A stretch of 64,000 nt of DNA. Origin: Phytopythium helicoides. Lineage: Eukaryota > Oomycota > Peronosporomycetes > Pythiales > Pythiaceae. Below are positions 19,801 to 30,309 of this stretch, one piece after another. Made by a program: the position numbers and the translations under genes. The first letter of the stretch is position 1, and each line of letters begins with the position of its first letter. The stretch spans positions 434,001-498,000 of the forward strand of contig JANFNE010000026.1 of assembly GCA_024867545.1 (NCBI GenBank), written 5' to 3'. The notes under the pieces were generated by a model. The model saw only the letters and a list, made by a program, of their open reading frames with translations. It ran no database searches and was not told where the DNA came from.

Positions 19801-22096
19801 GCGTTTTGATGTGTTGATTGACTTGCACACAACATTTTACTACTACATTGACAAAGAAACACTGAAGATGCACGTTGAGCGCCCATTATATCGCCGTCGA
19901 ATGGGATCTGTCAAGCCGTACGATCTTGAGGACTGTGCTTCCAAGGCTGAAACTCACCACTTTCGCAAGAAAATACTTGAGATGCAACGAAAGGCGACCT
20001 TTTACGATCGCAACTTCCGTGTGACTGCGAAAGAATGCACATCAAATTCTGGCTACCGACCACTTCTTGCACCGAGCGCAATGATTCTATTTGACATAGC
20101 CGAATGTGTGCACAAGCGTCTGCTGAGCAATATTTGGCTCGCTCTTCGCGATGGTGACAGAGTACTAGTAGAGTTGATTGCTCAGCGCCATCCTCGGCAA
20201 CTGCGCCAACGCAGCAGTGACTCCGCAAAAAATCTTCCGCTCCACTATTTAGTGCGGAATGGCGATAAGTTTCCTCTCAGTACACTACGCGGCGTTGTTC
20301 GTGGATATCCGGAAGCGCTGGTAGAGCGTGATGCATTTGGAATGGCCCCGCTCCACTTGGCGTTTCGTGAATCACGGCGCCTACGACATGGCCTCCTGGA
20401 TTTGTTAAACCAGCTCGTCCCATCAAAAGGAAAAATTCCAATCAGAAAAGGTTCTGAATCGGAACCATCGATTTGGGAGATGAAAACCGTATGTGGAGAT
20501 ACCCCACTTCACATTGCAACAAAACACCAAGCTAGTATCCTTGCTATTCGGTGGATACTCGAAAAAATCGGCAACACGATGGGGAAAAGAGGAATCGATA
20601 TTGTCACTCTCCATAATAAACGCGGAGAATCTGCTTTCCATCTCTGTGTTTCCCAGCTGGCTGCATTACCCAACTCTGCCTATGCGAAGACAGTTGTGCT
20701 GCAGTTTTTTAGATTCTATCAACCACAGGAACTGTGCAAGAGACCGACCAGGCGACATCAATTACCTGTGCACGTCGCACTAAACTCTGTTGAGGAGCTG
20801 AAGCTCACCAAAGCGGCAGATACCTATGTCGAAATTAATCTGCATCGGGACAATCCGATTGATGCAATCAGCTGGCTAATTCAGGAATTGATCCGTCTCT
20901 ACCCTGGCGCTCTGCTTGCTAGAAACCCTGCAAATGATCTACTACCTGTTCACTTGGCTATCAAATACGGACTTCCGGTGCCAGTATTGCGCAATTTTGT
21001 GGAAAGAACAAGAGAACTCCTTGGCAACACATCTCTACTACAAGCGACGACTATCGAAACGACCAATACTACGCTGATTCATTATATGCTAATGCATCAG
21101 CCAAACTATATCGAGTTTATATTAGAGCTTCTAGACCGAATGCCCGAGTCTTGCTCCATTCAGACACAGCCAGGTAAAAATCTTCCTTTGCACCTTGCGG
21201 TTGAACATCGCAGAGAAAAATCAAAACCAAGCAACCAAATCGACGAAGACGACGAAAAATTCGCAGTTTTGATTGAGCGCATGTGCAAGATCTATCCCAA
21301 GAGTTGCGAAACCTACAACGCTGAGCGAGAACTCCCCATACATGTTGCCATTTCTCGAGGCACCAGCGCTCGAACTGTGAAGATCTTGCTAGAGCACTCT
21401 GCCGTGGCACTAGGCGACGAGAAAGAGCGCCGAGGTTTGCGAGCTCTCGTGTTAGCAGCCAGTGCGCGTGTGCCCAACTACAGTGTCATTCTTGCTCTCC
21501 TGGACGTAACTCCGAGTCGACTGCTGGGTGTCAAGTCCAATACCCAAAATCAGCATAGAGGATGGATGAACGCACCTGTGACTCCGTTGTATGCTCTCTC
21601 GATGCGTCCGTGCTCACCACAAATAGTCGAAAACGATATTCCAGGAACATTTCACGACAAGTATGAGCGAATTGAGGACGAAGACGCATACTTTTTGGTG
21701 ATGGCAAAGAGCAAGATGCGCCAGAAGCATCATTGTCCAAACGAAAAGTGGTCGTTCGAGAAAATCCTCAAGCTTATGGAGCACAATCCTCTCGACGAAG
21801 CTGTAATACAACGCTCGCTCCTTGCAATCAACAATAAGCTAGTCTCGATTCTAAAACTGGAGAATGCTCACCCAGATAATCAAGGAGATCCTGCTCGGGG
21901 CTATGGAGTGATTCTTGACACTATCACCCTTAACCCCGACCTGATGTTGGTACGAACGGTGCACCATACCATGTACGAGTTCCCGCACAACCCTCGCGTG
22001 CAAATATTGGGAAGGAACGTGCTCGACAAGCTCCTCCCTACAGCCTATGCGAAGGCAACGTACAAGTCCAAGATCGATCCATACTTTAACCTCTGA
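16862..22096 (+). CDS. Large EF-hand/WW/IQ/ankyrin-repeat protein
   Basis: A single open frame of 1,744 residues from the ATG at 16862; the open frame extends 70 codons further upstream without conserved character. Visible order: a WW domain near residues 110-143 ending SSWELP; a calcium-binding EF-hand near 200 with a degenerate partner; a second WW near 432-462 ending TQWDPP; an EF-hand pair near 502 and 553 (DTDESG, DTSGDG); a basic/Gln coiled-coil segment near 680-727; another EF pair near 748 and 784; an IQ-like motif near 960; and about eight ankyrin-like repeats from 1090 to 1520 (PLHIA, PVHVAL, PLHLAV). Such chimeras are typical oomycete scaffold or calcium-sensor proteins. Partners are unknown. 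Confidence 0.9.
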   Translation: MDEDAYAAAYWQLDAEAALVFQQLAPELNGAAVPLGELRELCARMRRPVRDDGEHQRLMVALDASNQMQILRHDFVAWLLGDLLRERALMDERLGVKTQENYARPPAQPAWEEIIELSPSPGVGMKPVATTYFYNTLTGESSWELPRLVQTLRTYLAAQATRRALKLALPEDGTPAFLLNEEGDKQQNPTDLYVLQELFDKSDDDSSGVLDPAEFQDFCMAIGQPVNGVESGVLGIMSEVDPSGGQQGVTWEALNRYWTTNSPFQRRSRLKPPGEMLEAWEKVEPILKCDLPSVFRNVVTLRERWNHPDMEQRIADLLTTLFPSSKLDWDKKIELYLDVQWQQQQQQLWHAGEEQPSESKADSERKWSLRTCWRVLIQLQHPMTRRRHLEAAIQNIRDHFCLEQDVDEHPVHLSEDVVRRWFQYSVQKVDQRGWEQLVDETSGQVYYYHEISGATQWDPPNLAAQMADMLGLNASSPYEASASPGKILTPSERVERLFRQYDTDESGAITLDEFRPFYRALVGRATTTTTGVTRGDKEDTIGESQLQHLFSILDTSGDGEVTLEEFQLWWRTKLELEEDETEATKLEKKRIHQRQLCTSYLENAGAAIFVEGVYDEANTETLSEPQIAFESNLLPRLVSLLGPFHLKGLAYRSALSELVEGITQQVQLDNFLQWYERFEAAELERQAIEEAKARAKAELVAQQQRELVAAKEKRRKMKQRRKLAVTPATLDEASTREQRITALFKAFDSNGSGFLDENELRQLATALGHDMSGKQLKGMMRAIDVSGDGQVSLSEFISFWNAFQPIHGVVQGVTTTNQSINGTTADVMIEPKSAQQHRTSASFTEMNASLEVALELAKDRALKVSLNDFADYLGDWKAEFIARGKNRRDAIARLEQEKEEERRVDTLRRQRWAFKPTGPRKYGASRLDVSSIEPEVVSCVSDLIRTLRAHLFFTPDAAQAIQKLARGFVTRMRMFDMVKRRFDVLIDLHTTFYYYIDKETLKMHVERPLYRRRMGSVKPYDLEDCASKAETHHFRKKILEMQRKATFYDRNFRVTAKECTSNSGYRPLLAPSAMILFDIAECVHKRLLSNIWLALRDGDRVLVELIAQRHPRQLRQRSSDSAKNLPLHYLVRNGDKFPLSTLRGVVRGYPEALVERDAFGMAPLHLAFRESRRLRHGLLDLLNQLVPSKGKIPIRKGSESEPSIWEMKTVCGDTPLHIATKHQASILAIRWILEKIGNTMGKRGIDIVTLHNKRGESAFHLCVSQLAALPNSAYAKTVVLQFFRFYQPQELCKRPTRRHQLPVHVALNSVEELKLTKAADTYVEINLHRDNPIDAISWLIQELIRLYPGALLARNPANDLLPVHLAIKYGLPVPVLRNFVERTRELLGNTSLLQATTIETTNTTLIHYMLMHQPNYIEFILELLDRMPESCSIQTQPGKNLPLHLAVEHRREKSKPSNQIDEDDEKFAVLIERMCKIYPKSCETYNAERELPIHVAISRGTSARTVKILLEHSAVALGDEKERRGLRALVLAASARVPNYSVILALLDVTPSRLLGVKSNTQNQHRGWMNAPVTPLYALSMRPCSPQIVENDIPGTFHDKYERIEDEDAYFLVMAKSKMRQKHHCPNEKWSFEKILKLMEHNPLDEAVIQRSLLAINNKLVSILKLENAHPDNQGDPARGYGVILDTITLNPDLMLVRTVHHTMYEFPHNPRVQILGRNVLDKLLPTAYAKATYKSKIDPYFNL

Positions 22097-22566
22097 GAAC
22101 CCCCGTGGCGGTGGTCGGACAGCTTGACCCCGCGTGGCTCTGCGGAATCATCACCCAAATGGTCACTCATCTGCAAATCTCAAATCTGACGCATCAAGCA
22201 CGTGGCTCGATACAGGAGACACAGCAGAACGTGAGATGCTTGCATTCAAAACCATCCAATGGAATCGTGCTGCTAGCCAAGGTCAAGCGAAGTGAGCTGG
22301 CTGATCGTAATCTTCTTCCGACAGATGAGTGATTGTTGCTTCGAAGTCGAATAAATGGTCACTCATCGTGCACATCCCAAATCCGACGCAGCAGCAATCG
22401 GGGTGAGATACATGGTGCAAGCTGTTCATGGGCTACGAGCCCATCATCAGAATGACCCTTCCAGTGGACCAATGGTGACAGCTAGATGCTTCGCAACCCT
22501 TGCCTCGTTCGATCTCACTTTCGATTTCGCCGCCTCCCTCGCAAGCCGCTCGCCCTCCCGCCCAAG
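22097..22566. other. Intergenic; promoter side of GST copy 4 with a degenerate direct repeat
   Basis: Two related stretches begin AAATGGTCACTCATC near 22158 and AAATGGTCACTCATCG near 22352. Each is followed by CAAATC(T/C)GACGCA within about 35 bp, making an imperfect direct repeat about 195 bp apart. From about 22520 the sequence converges on the leader common to all subtype A GSTs (CGCCTCCCTCGCAAGCCGC). Confidence 0.5.
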
Positions 22567-23369
22567 ATGGTGCTCAAGCTCTACGCCAACCTCATCAGCC
22601 AGCCCAGCCGCGCCGTCGAGTGGGTGCTGCGCGTCAAGAAGGTCAACCATGAGCTCGTGCAGGCAGACTTTGGTGGTCCCGTGTTCTCGGACCCGGCCTT
22701 CATCGCCATTAACCCCAACAAGCTCATCCCGGCCATCGCCGACGGCGACTTTACGCTCTTCGAGGGGTGAGTGCCTTTGTCTTTTTCGTGTGCTTCGACA
22801 ACAACTCACCCCATTGTCCACGGTGATGTAGCGCTGCCATCCTGACGTACCTGAGCGAGACGTACGGCTGGACGGACCTGCTCCCGACCGAGCCCAAGGC
22901 GCGCGCCAAGGTTAACGAGTACCTCCACTGGCACCACACGAACGCGCGCTGGGCCACGCCGCGCATACTTGTGCCGCACATCCACGCCAACTCTGGCGCA
23001 GCGACCGCGGAGGAACTAAAATACGTCGAGACGACGGACGAGATCGTGGACAAGATCGTCAGTCTGCTCGAGACGTTCCTGGTGAAGGACTTTGTGGCGC
23101 AGACGGATGCGCCGACGATCGCCGACTACTTTGCGTACTGCGAGTACGTGCAGCTGGAGTACCAGGGTCTGATCGACGCCAAGAAGTACCCGAAGACGGC
23201 AGCCTGGCTCGCGCGCATGAAGGTTCGTGACATGTTTGACTATCGAGGAGTATGAATGCAAATGCTAATCGTGCTGCAACGACGACGAATGCGTTAGAAA
23301 ATCCCGTACCACGACGAGCTGCACGTGCCGCTGCGCGAGTTCATGACTGCTGGCAACGTGCTTGCCTAA
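22567..23369 (+). CDS. Glutathione S-transferase, theta-like, subtype A copy 4
   Basis: Exons 22567-22766, 22833-23222 and 23298-23369; intron positions match copies 1-3 exactly, but both introns are unrelated in sequence and shorter. The product keeps ISQPSR, NPNKLIP and DAPTIADYFAY. It differs around TAEELKY and at the end (KIPYHDELHVPLREF...GNVLA). It lies about 7 kb from the amplicon, outside the inverted repeats. It may be close to the ancestral, unamplified form or a dispersed copy. Frame check: exon 2 here is one codon-phase neutral relative to the other copies as judged from the translated joins. Confidence 0.85.
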
Positions 23370-23539
23370 GCTGCGGCTATCAGGCGTTTGAGACATGGGT
23401 TCTCTGAGTCTTGAGCCTTCCCCTTGCTGGACTATTTCCAATTACTCACGCACAGTAATGGAATGCAACTACCGCTCTACAATTGCACCAGCGATTGTTA
23501 TGACATTCCTGCGTACTTGTTGCAGAGCTGTGTTGCGAG

Positions 23540-24664
23540 CTAGTTCCCAATCAAAGTAGTAAACTTTTCAACAACCCGGTCGATGACACCACGCTGGTGG
23601 ACCTGCAGCTCCTGGTATTCCCATCGCTCAGCTTCGGCGAGGAATGGGTCCTCAATTTGCTGCGAGCTGTCTTGGATACCCAGCATCTCCTCAATCACAG
23701 CGGCTCCGCAGAACGGCACATAAGTCTCCGAGTACCCACCCTCGTGGCAAAAGACGATTTTCCCGTTGCACAACTCGGTCGCGGCTGTCATTAACTCTCG
23801 CGCCATAAATCGGAACGCTCTGCTGCTGAGGATCATCGCTGCGAGCGGGTCGGCGTAGCTGGCGTCAAAGCCCGACGACACGAAGATCATGTCGGGTTTG
23901 AAAGCTCGAAGTGCCGGGTTGACCACTCGCTGGAAGGCGTACTCGTACGCGCCAAAGCCCGAGCCTGGCGGAAGCGGAACGTTGACGTTGAGTCCTTCAC
24001 CCTTCCCACTCCCAGCTTCCTCGATGGAGCCGCTGTCGGCAGGGTAGTTGTTGGCCTGGTGGATAGAGATGAACAGCACTCGGTCGTCCTCGTAGAAGGC
24101 CTGCTGCGTTCCGTTCCCGTGGTGTACGTCGTAGTCGACGATGGCAACGCGCTTGAGCTTCGTCGGATACGTCTCCAGCACGTGGTGCACCGCAATGGCC
24201 ACGTTACCGAACAGACAGAAGCCCATGCCTCGATCAGCCTCTGCATGATGCCCAGGTGGACGCGTGAGCGTGTACGCCGTGTCCAGTTGCCCCTCCACCA
24301 CTGCCACTGCCGCTGCAATCACGCCTCCCGCCGAGAGACACGCAATGTCGAACGCGAACTTGGAGAAGGTCGCCTCCTCCCCCGCGTTGCCTCCCTCATC
24401 TCTCTGCGACTCGCGCTCGATGCGCTCCACGTACTCGAGCGTGTGCACGCGCAGCAGCTGCTCCTTCGTCGCTGGCGCGACCGCCTGCAGCGCGTGCAGC
24501 TTGGAGAGGATGCCCGAGACCGCGAGCAGCGCGTGCAGCCGGCGCTTGGTCTCGGGCGACTCCCAGTGGCGGAACGGCTGCATCAGCGCCGAGGACTGGA
24601 TGCTCCACGGATTGTGCCACATGAACCGCTCGTCGTACACGTAGCCCACGCGTCTGACCGCCAT
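23540..24664 (-). CDS. Histone deacetylase family protein, class II-like (AcuC/APAH/HDAC fold)
   Basis: Single exon, 374 residues, the length of a stand-alone deacetylase domain. TRPPGHHAE places the catalytic His pair at 139-140. Zinc ligands are visible as Asp179 and His181 in DYDVHHGNGT and Asp267 in SGFDAS. GGYSE supplies the transition-state Tyr at 311. The sequence pattern is nearer to class II/bacterial acetylpolyamine-type enzymes than to class I RPD3. It removes acetyl groups from lysines or polyamines; which substrate cannot be told here. No targeting signal or extra domain is seen. Confidence 0.92.
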   Translation of the reverse strand: MAVRRVGYVYDERFMWHNPWSIQSSALMQPFRHWESPETKRRLHALLAVSGILSKLHALQAVAPATKEQLLRVHTLEYVERIERESQRDEGGNAGEEATFSKFAFDIACLSAGGVIAAAVAVVEGQLDTAYTLTRPPGHHAEADRGMGFCLFGNVAIAVHHVLETYPTKLKRVAIVDYDVHHGNGTQQAFYEDDRVLFISIHQANNYPADSGSIEEAGSGKGEGLNVNVPLPPGSGFGAYEYAFQRVVNPALRAFKPDMIFVSSGFDASYADPLAAMILSSRAFRFMARELMTAATELCNGKIVFCHEGGYSETYVPFCGAAVIEEMLGIQDSSQQIEDPFLAEAERWEYQELQVHQRGVIDRVVEKFTTLIGN

Positions 24665-26951
24665 CTGCGTCTTCGATTCCTGTGTGGGGACTTGCCGAAG
24701 GACGGCGCGTTCTCTGGAGCTCGATAATTTGAAAATGCTGTTATCTCACTATGCGGTCACAAGAACCAAGTGCAGGCCTCTCATGCGCTTTCTTGGAGCG
24801 TTCATCCAAGCTCATCCTACACGCAAGATTTGTTTGATTTTCCTCCATATAATGCTTGTATGTTGTGTCATTATGGTGCTGGGTCCCATTTCGCTCTTTG
24901 CCGAGCATGTGTGCGCTGACGACGCTCGCGCTGTCGGATTGGCATTCGCTGCTCCTGTATGCACATCTGTATGATGGCGCACTGTGTTTGCGCGAGCGTG
25001 AGCTGGCGCGGTGCCATTGGTTGCCACGGTGCGAACTCGCAGGTCTGACTGGCAGCGCGTCGGCATGATAACAGCATTCGCTCCCGAAATGACTTCGCTT
25101 TGGTGGCGGCGAAAACCGTTTAGGATTTGACGCGATTGCGAAACGTGTTGGATATTGGTGCCTTGTTCTGGTTGACCATGCCATGACTTGATGATCTCTT
25201 CTGGCTACGTCTGAGCTTTTCGACGTTTGAGAAGTCTGTGGATGACGAAAACTTCTTCATCCAAGTCAAGATCCACAATGGCAATGCCTTCGGGTTTGGA
25301 CATTCCGGAAATACGTCAGCATTGCTTGTGTAGTCCGACAAGAGCTCCGCATTCAAGGTAGAACTGATTTGTTTTACACAGAAAGGGAGTTTCAACTTCG
25401 TTGCATTTGGTCAATCGAGCACGGGATATTGAAATGTCCAACTTGGCTGGCTGAAAGTTTGTTATTTGTAGCTCCAGATGAGTATTGACTTGGTTCACTG
25501 ACTAAGAGCAGCGCCGGAAACTCCTATTGATGCACCTTGATATTGGATTCCACATAGGTTACCTCCTGAAAATTCCTGTTGAAATACTTGTTGAAACAGC
25601 GCCCTCCTTGCTGTGGTCGTACATTGTATTTCATAGACCACAGTCCAAAACAAAAGGAACTGTAGTGGAGGCTTCAACGGTGTGATTCTTTCCAATATGG
25701 GACTTGTACGCATTCAATGTTGATCGGCTCAGGTCCTTTCGTTGATGTGTTGGCGAGTTTCTTTCGCTAGGTAATGTTGAAAATCTTGGTGGCCATCATG
25801 ATCGCGACTCCTATCACTTTAGTTGCAATATTTGTGTGTGATTACGACTTTCAGCTATGTTGCACAGCGACGGCATTGCACTTCTTTAAGCCTGCAGGCA
25901 GGCATTCCTCGCAAGATATACTTGATCTTGTCAAGTTCGCTTGTGTCCGTGACTTGCGTCACTACATGATGAAACTAACTCACGAATTCAGGCAAGTCTG
26001 AGTCTTGTCACGTAAATTCAACACTCTGGCGCTAAATCCTTCTCAACCAAAGCGAAGAAAGTGTCCAGCTATAGTTCAGTGGCTTTTTGCGTGAACTTTA
26101 CACATGACGAGACATGCCTTTCTGGATCAATTCCGTCTGATTTTGCAAGGCGCGAGGATGCTTTGCAAATAAAGGTTGTCGGTTGACATCGTCAGATCTT
26201 CTTCTCCTTGCTTTCGACCGCTTCGCGCTAACGGCGGGTTGGCTCAGGCCCGAGCACATGGACGCGGTCGATGCTACTTGTCGTGAACTGACTTGGTGGC
26301 ACTGAAGTGCTCTGACACGATCCGTCACGGATAGACCAATAAGGACAGGTAAGTATGGCATCTTCTGGTTCGAATGTCTACATAACCCGCTAAATACGCT
26401 CGGCGAGCGTGGCTTCACAATGTGAGATCCAGCCACACCTCGTCCAAGAGCTTGTGCAAATGGCGCTTCGGGATGGCCCGGTCGACGTCATTCTGTTATG
26501 CTCGAGGACCATGAAAATCCGCTCAGTATGGTGTACGGGCTGCAAACGAATCCGAGTAGCAGAAGATAGTCCGGTCCGGGTCTGAGACGACCAGCAGTGG
26601 AACAAAACCTTGCAACTGCCTGCGGACGGACGGCGCAACAGATTGGAATCCAGCCCGTGGCACACTCGGCAAGTCCATGACAGCGGATTGAGGTAGATGT
26701 GTCCGCAACGGGCTTTGAACAGCTGACAGTGGCGAACAACAAGGCGATAATTGAAGATGGCTCCCCAACGAGTGCTACCAGTTGTGCTAGATTGATAATG
26801 AAAGCTCCAGCTCGCAGGTCGTCGTCGTCTACATGAACGCTAGCGCGTCTATGAAGACCCTGCAAAAACCGCGTTATCAGGTTACGGAGCTCGTCGATTC
26901 GTAACCCTCCAACGTAACCTATCGGGTGGAGCGGGGCATCTTCCGGTCGAC
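24665..26951. other. Intergenic region of about 2.3 kb, possible gene relics
   Basis: Lower GC than the flanks and no convincing gene. On the minus strand between about 25,120 and 25,710 several short open frames follow one another in different frames. One includes a GIAIVDLDLDEEVF stretch, which could be a decayed protein-coding sequence. The minus frame at 26488-27030 overlaps the start of the GTPase gene and looks like chance. No terminal repeats or transposase motifs were found. Confidence 0.35.
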
Positions 26952-28898
26952 ATGCTGGTGGCGGCGACTCGAGGCGCGCTGCGCTCGCGCCTGGGGGCGG
27001 CGCTGGCTCGTGGCGCTGCGCAAAACACACCGCAGCGTGCGCTGCAGCTGCTCGTGCCAGTTGCAGGCGCTAGTTTTGCGTCTGGCGGCCGTGCGGAGGC
27101 GGCAAAGTCGGCGCTGAGCGCTCCGCACGTTTGCTCTGCTGGCTGCACGCACCACCGCAGCGTCGCGACTGCAGCCTCGCAGGGCGATGGGAAGCAGCCG
27201 CTGGGTGTTGAGCGAGTGCTGAGCCACGTGGCGATGATGGAGCACTGGACCTGCAGCGGCTGTGGCATCGAACTGCAGCACCAAGACCCCAAGGCGGTCG
27301 GATACCTGCCGACCAGGCTGCTGGACAACGTGTGCGACGTCCGCGAGCTCAAGCGACTGCGCTGCGAACGCTGCTTCCAGATGACGCAGTACGGCAAGAT
27401 CTCGGATGCCAAGCTGCCCTACAAGGAGTACGAGCGCCGCGTCATGGAGCTGCGCGAGCAAGACCTGCTCATGATCCAGCTCGTCGACATCCTCGACATC
27501 TCCGGCAGCCTGCTGCCCAAGGCGCGCCACGTGTTCGGCAACAAGCCCGTCATGCTCGTGGTCAACAAGGGCGACCTTATCCCGCAAAAGTCTGGCATCC
27601 GGAGGCTCATGCGCCGCATCAAGGCTGAGGCTGCGTACGTTTGCGTGGTGGGTGTTGCTGGCAAGTCCTCTATGTCTTCTAACCACCGAGTCTGTCTGTC
27701 AACGTGGCTTTTCTAGTGCTGCTGGAATCGAGAACATTGTCGCTGTCTACCTCGTCAGCGCCATGAAGGGCATTGGCATGCGGGAGATCATGGCCGACGT
27801 GCGCAAGTACCGCAAAGGCCGCGACATTTGCGTTGTCGGCGCCGCCAACGTTGGCAAGTCGACGTTCCTCAACTCGTTCATGAGCTTCCTCATGGATCGC
27901 AAGTGGCACCACAACCACCGCAAGTACATGAAACTTGCTGAGGTTTCGCTTGAAGAGCTCCAAGACGAGAACGCGCGTGAGCTGCTGAACCTCGACGCGT
28001 CTGACGACATCGTCATTCCAAGGCCCGAAGACGGAGAAATCGCCTCAGACCTGTATGTGGCGCCGGGTGAAGACCCTGAAATGGTTGAAGAGAGTGGCGA
28101 AGAAGGCCGCGAGATGACAACGTCTCCGCTGCCGGGCACGACGCTCGCGGTTCAGCACCTGCCTGTCATGCTCAAGAACGAAGTATTCAACATCCTGGAT
28201 ACCCCAGGTCTCATTGCCGATGTCGAGCGTCAGCGTTTGGTCGAGGTACTCGCTCAGGACGGTTCAGCACGGCTTACGAACGTCTTCCCGACCAAGCAAC
28301 TGGACGTGACGACATTTCGGGTAAATCCCGGGCGCACCCTGTTCCTCGGTGGGCTCATTCGCTTTGACTACGAGTCGCTGAAGAAGTCGGACAACGATAA
28401 GAGCTTGTTGCTCCTCTCGTGGTTCGGCGTTTTGCCTGGGCATTTAACCAAAACCGAGTGTAAGTTGCGTTGCTTGCTCTGCATGGACGCCATTTCCTGA
28501 CCTTGTTGTCGATGATGAACACAGCGGCGGACGAGAAGTTTATCAAGCACGCTGGTGGACTACTGTCGCCTCCTCGCGGTTTGGATGCCATGAGCTTTAC
28601 AGGTTCGCTCAACTTTTCGCAGAACGTGTACATGCGCGACTACATTACCCCAGAAGTCGAGCGCAAAGCCAAGAACCCCAAGAAACCCAAGCGCACAACA
28701 GTCGTGGAGATCGAGCTGCCTGGCTTTGGCTGGCTCGGCGTCACAGCCGTGGACCTGGACGGCACGGACGCTGCGCTGCAAACGCTGCGCAACGCCAAGA
28801 TCTCCGTCCACACGTGCCGCGGGATGCGCGCTGTGCCGCGAGCACCGCTCTTCCCATTCGAACTCTCGGCGTCCAAGAGCTCCACCTGGAAGTCGTAG
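26952..28898 (+). CDS. NOA1: NOA1/YqeH-type circularly permuted GTPase, mitochondrial
   Basis: Exons 26952-27634, 27717-28459 and 28525-28898 join in frame to give 599 residues. The first 40 or so are Arg/Ala-rich without acids, a mitochondrial presequence. A YqeH-type zinc site (CSGCG ... CERC) precedes the GTPase. The G motifs occur in permuted order: NKGD near residue 203 (G4), then GAANVGKST near 268 (G1), then DTPG near 388 (G3). This family assists small-subunit ribosome assembly in bacteria, mitochondria and plastids. An acidic insert (DASDDIVIPRPEDGE...) sits between G1 and G3. The C-terminal region FGWLGV matches the RNA-binding tail of the family. Confidence 0.9.
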
Positions 28899-29185
28899 AC
28901 GTACATGTAGATAGAGTCCACGATCAATGGCTCGGAGGGCACTGCAATGCAATGCATCTTGGTCAGCGTCAGCTCATGAACCACAGTGGCACCGCCACAA
29001 GCCCATCATCCTGATAATCGACTCTCTGCCTTTCGAGGTGGATGACAGCGCATCCTCCATCATTTTCTGCCCGCAAGGGTGCGGAAGCCACCACGACAGG
29101 GTGCGTGGTCGGCAGGCGTTCAGAGCAAGATCTACGTCGCCATGGCAGCACTCTGCCATTCTCCATCTCTTCCGCAAAAGATCCG

Positions 29186-30031
29186 ATGCTGGCATGTCGA
29201 TCTGCTGTAGCGCTCGCATCTTTGGTGACGGTAATAAGCGCCGAAAGCACGGTCTCGGCAGCGTTCGATGACTTCAGCGACTCCAACATCGCGTTCGCTG
29301 CGAGCGTCATCGCTCTTGCGATCATAGCGTTGGGGTTGACACTCACATTTGTCGGACGGCGATACCTCCGTGCGTGTGTCTTCCTTGGGGCGCTCATCGG
29401 TGGCGGCTACGCGATAGCAAGCAGCGTCGTCGACTCGGCGGTCTCTCGCGACAGCGACTCTATCCTCTCATCAGATTCGTCGTATCCATTCCCAGCGCTA
29501 GCAGGCCTCGCGTCGTGGGTCGGCTTCTTGACAGCGGGGTCATTGATTGGCGCCGTCGCCGCAAGTTCCCATGAGCGAGTCGCATATGGGTTTCTCGGAG
29601 GATTCTTGGGGGTCGTCATCGCCTTCATCGTGCATCTTGCTTGGGACCACTTCGTCCTGTTGGCGATTGTGCTGGGAGTGGGCATGGGTGTGATGATGGC
29701 GGGCTCAAAGGATCCCCATCCCGCACTAGTTATCGTCCCTTCCAGTATTGCAGGTTCCGCGCTTTCGATGTTCGGTATCGCGTTCTTCACTGGGGGATTC
29801 CCGACCACGTTTGAGCTCGTCAAGTTCTGGGCTGAGGCCAAGCTACGCGGCTCCTGGTCAGCCGCTGTACCGAATTCGTGGTGGGGATTTTTCGCGGCGT
29901 TCTTGGCATTGGCGCTGGTCGGAGTCGCAACTCAGCTCTTCGTCACGTATCAATTAGCCCAGCGTCACGAAGCTCACCGAGAAGAAAAAGACAGCGGCGA
30001 GTGTGCCGAGGAGAGAAGATCGGAAGTATAG
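29186..30031 (+). CDS. Multi-pass membrane protein, TM7S3/TM198-like domain, copy 1
   Basis: From the ATG at 29186, 281 residues begin with a cleavable-looking signal peptide (MLACRSAVALASLVTVISA). About seven hydrophobic helices follow, with Gly-rich packing motifs (GALIGGGYAIAS, GFLGGFLGVVIAF, GVGMGVMM), and a charged cytosolic tail. The helix pattern with FVGRRYLRACVFL matches the TMEM198/TM7S3 domain, whose biochemical role is poorly known (TMEM198 has been linked to Wnt signalling in animals). The frame is open back to 29042, but the signal peptide favours the later start. Tandem paralogue of the next gene. Confidence 0.78.
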   Translation: MLACRSAVALASLVTVISAESTVSAAFDDFSDSNIAFAASVIALAIIALGLTLTFVGRRYLRACVFLGALIGGGYAIASSVVDSAVSRDSDSILSSDSSYPFPALAGLASWVGFLTAGSLIGAVAASSHERVAYGFLGGFLGVVIAFIVHLAWDHFVLLAIVLGVGMGVMMAGSKDPHPALVIVPSSIAGSALSMFGIAFFTGGFPTTFELVKFWAEAKLRGSWSAAVPNSWWGFFAAFLALALVGVATQLFVTYQLAQRHEAHREEKDSGECAEERRSEV

Positions 30032-30309
30032 CATAGATTTGCATACAAAAAGAGCCCTGACGATTCTCAATGGCAGAGACGCAGAGCGATGAAGTGGCGT
30101 CTCCGAATTTGGTAACTTGCGCGAGGCACCGCCTCATCACCGCCGTCCATTTCAGAGCCCATTGCTTGCTCGGAGTCTCTCTACCGCTCATTCATACCTC
30201 CTGGCTGAGCTTTGCTCACCGCAGTTTCGCCTCATGCGTTAGGCCCTTGCGAGAGCTCGTCTCCCCGAGCAGTCTTCAAACAGACAGGTAACGCCGCATT
30301 TGCTCAAAC

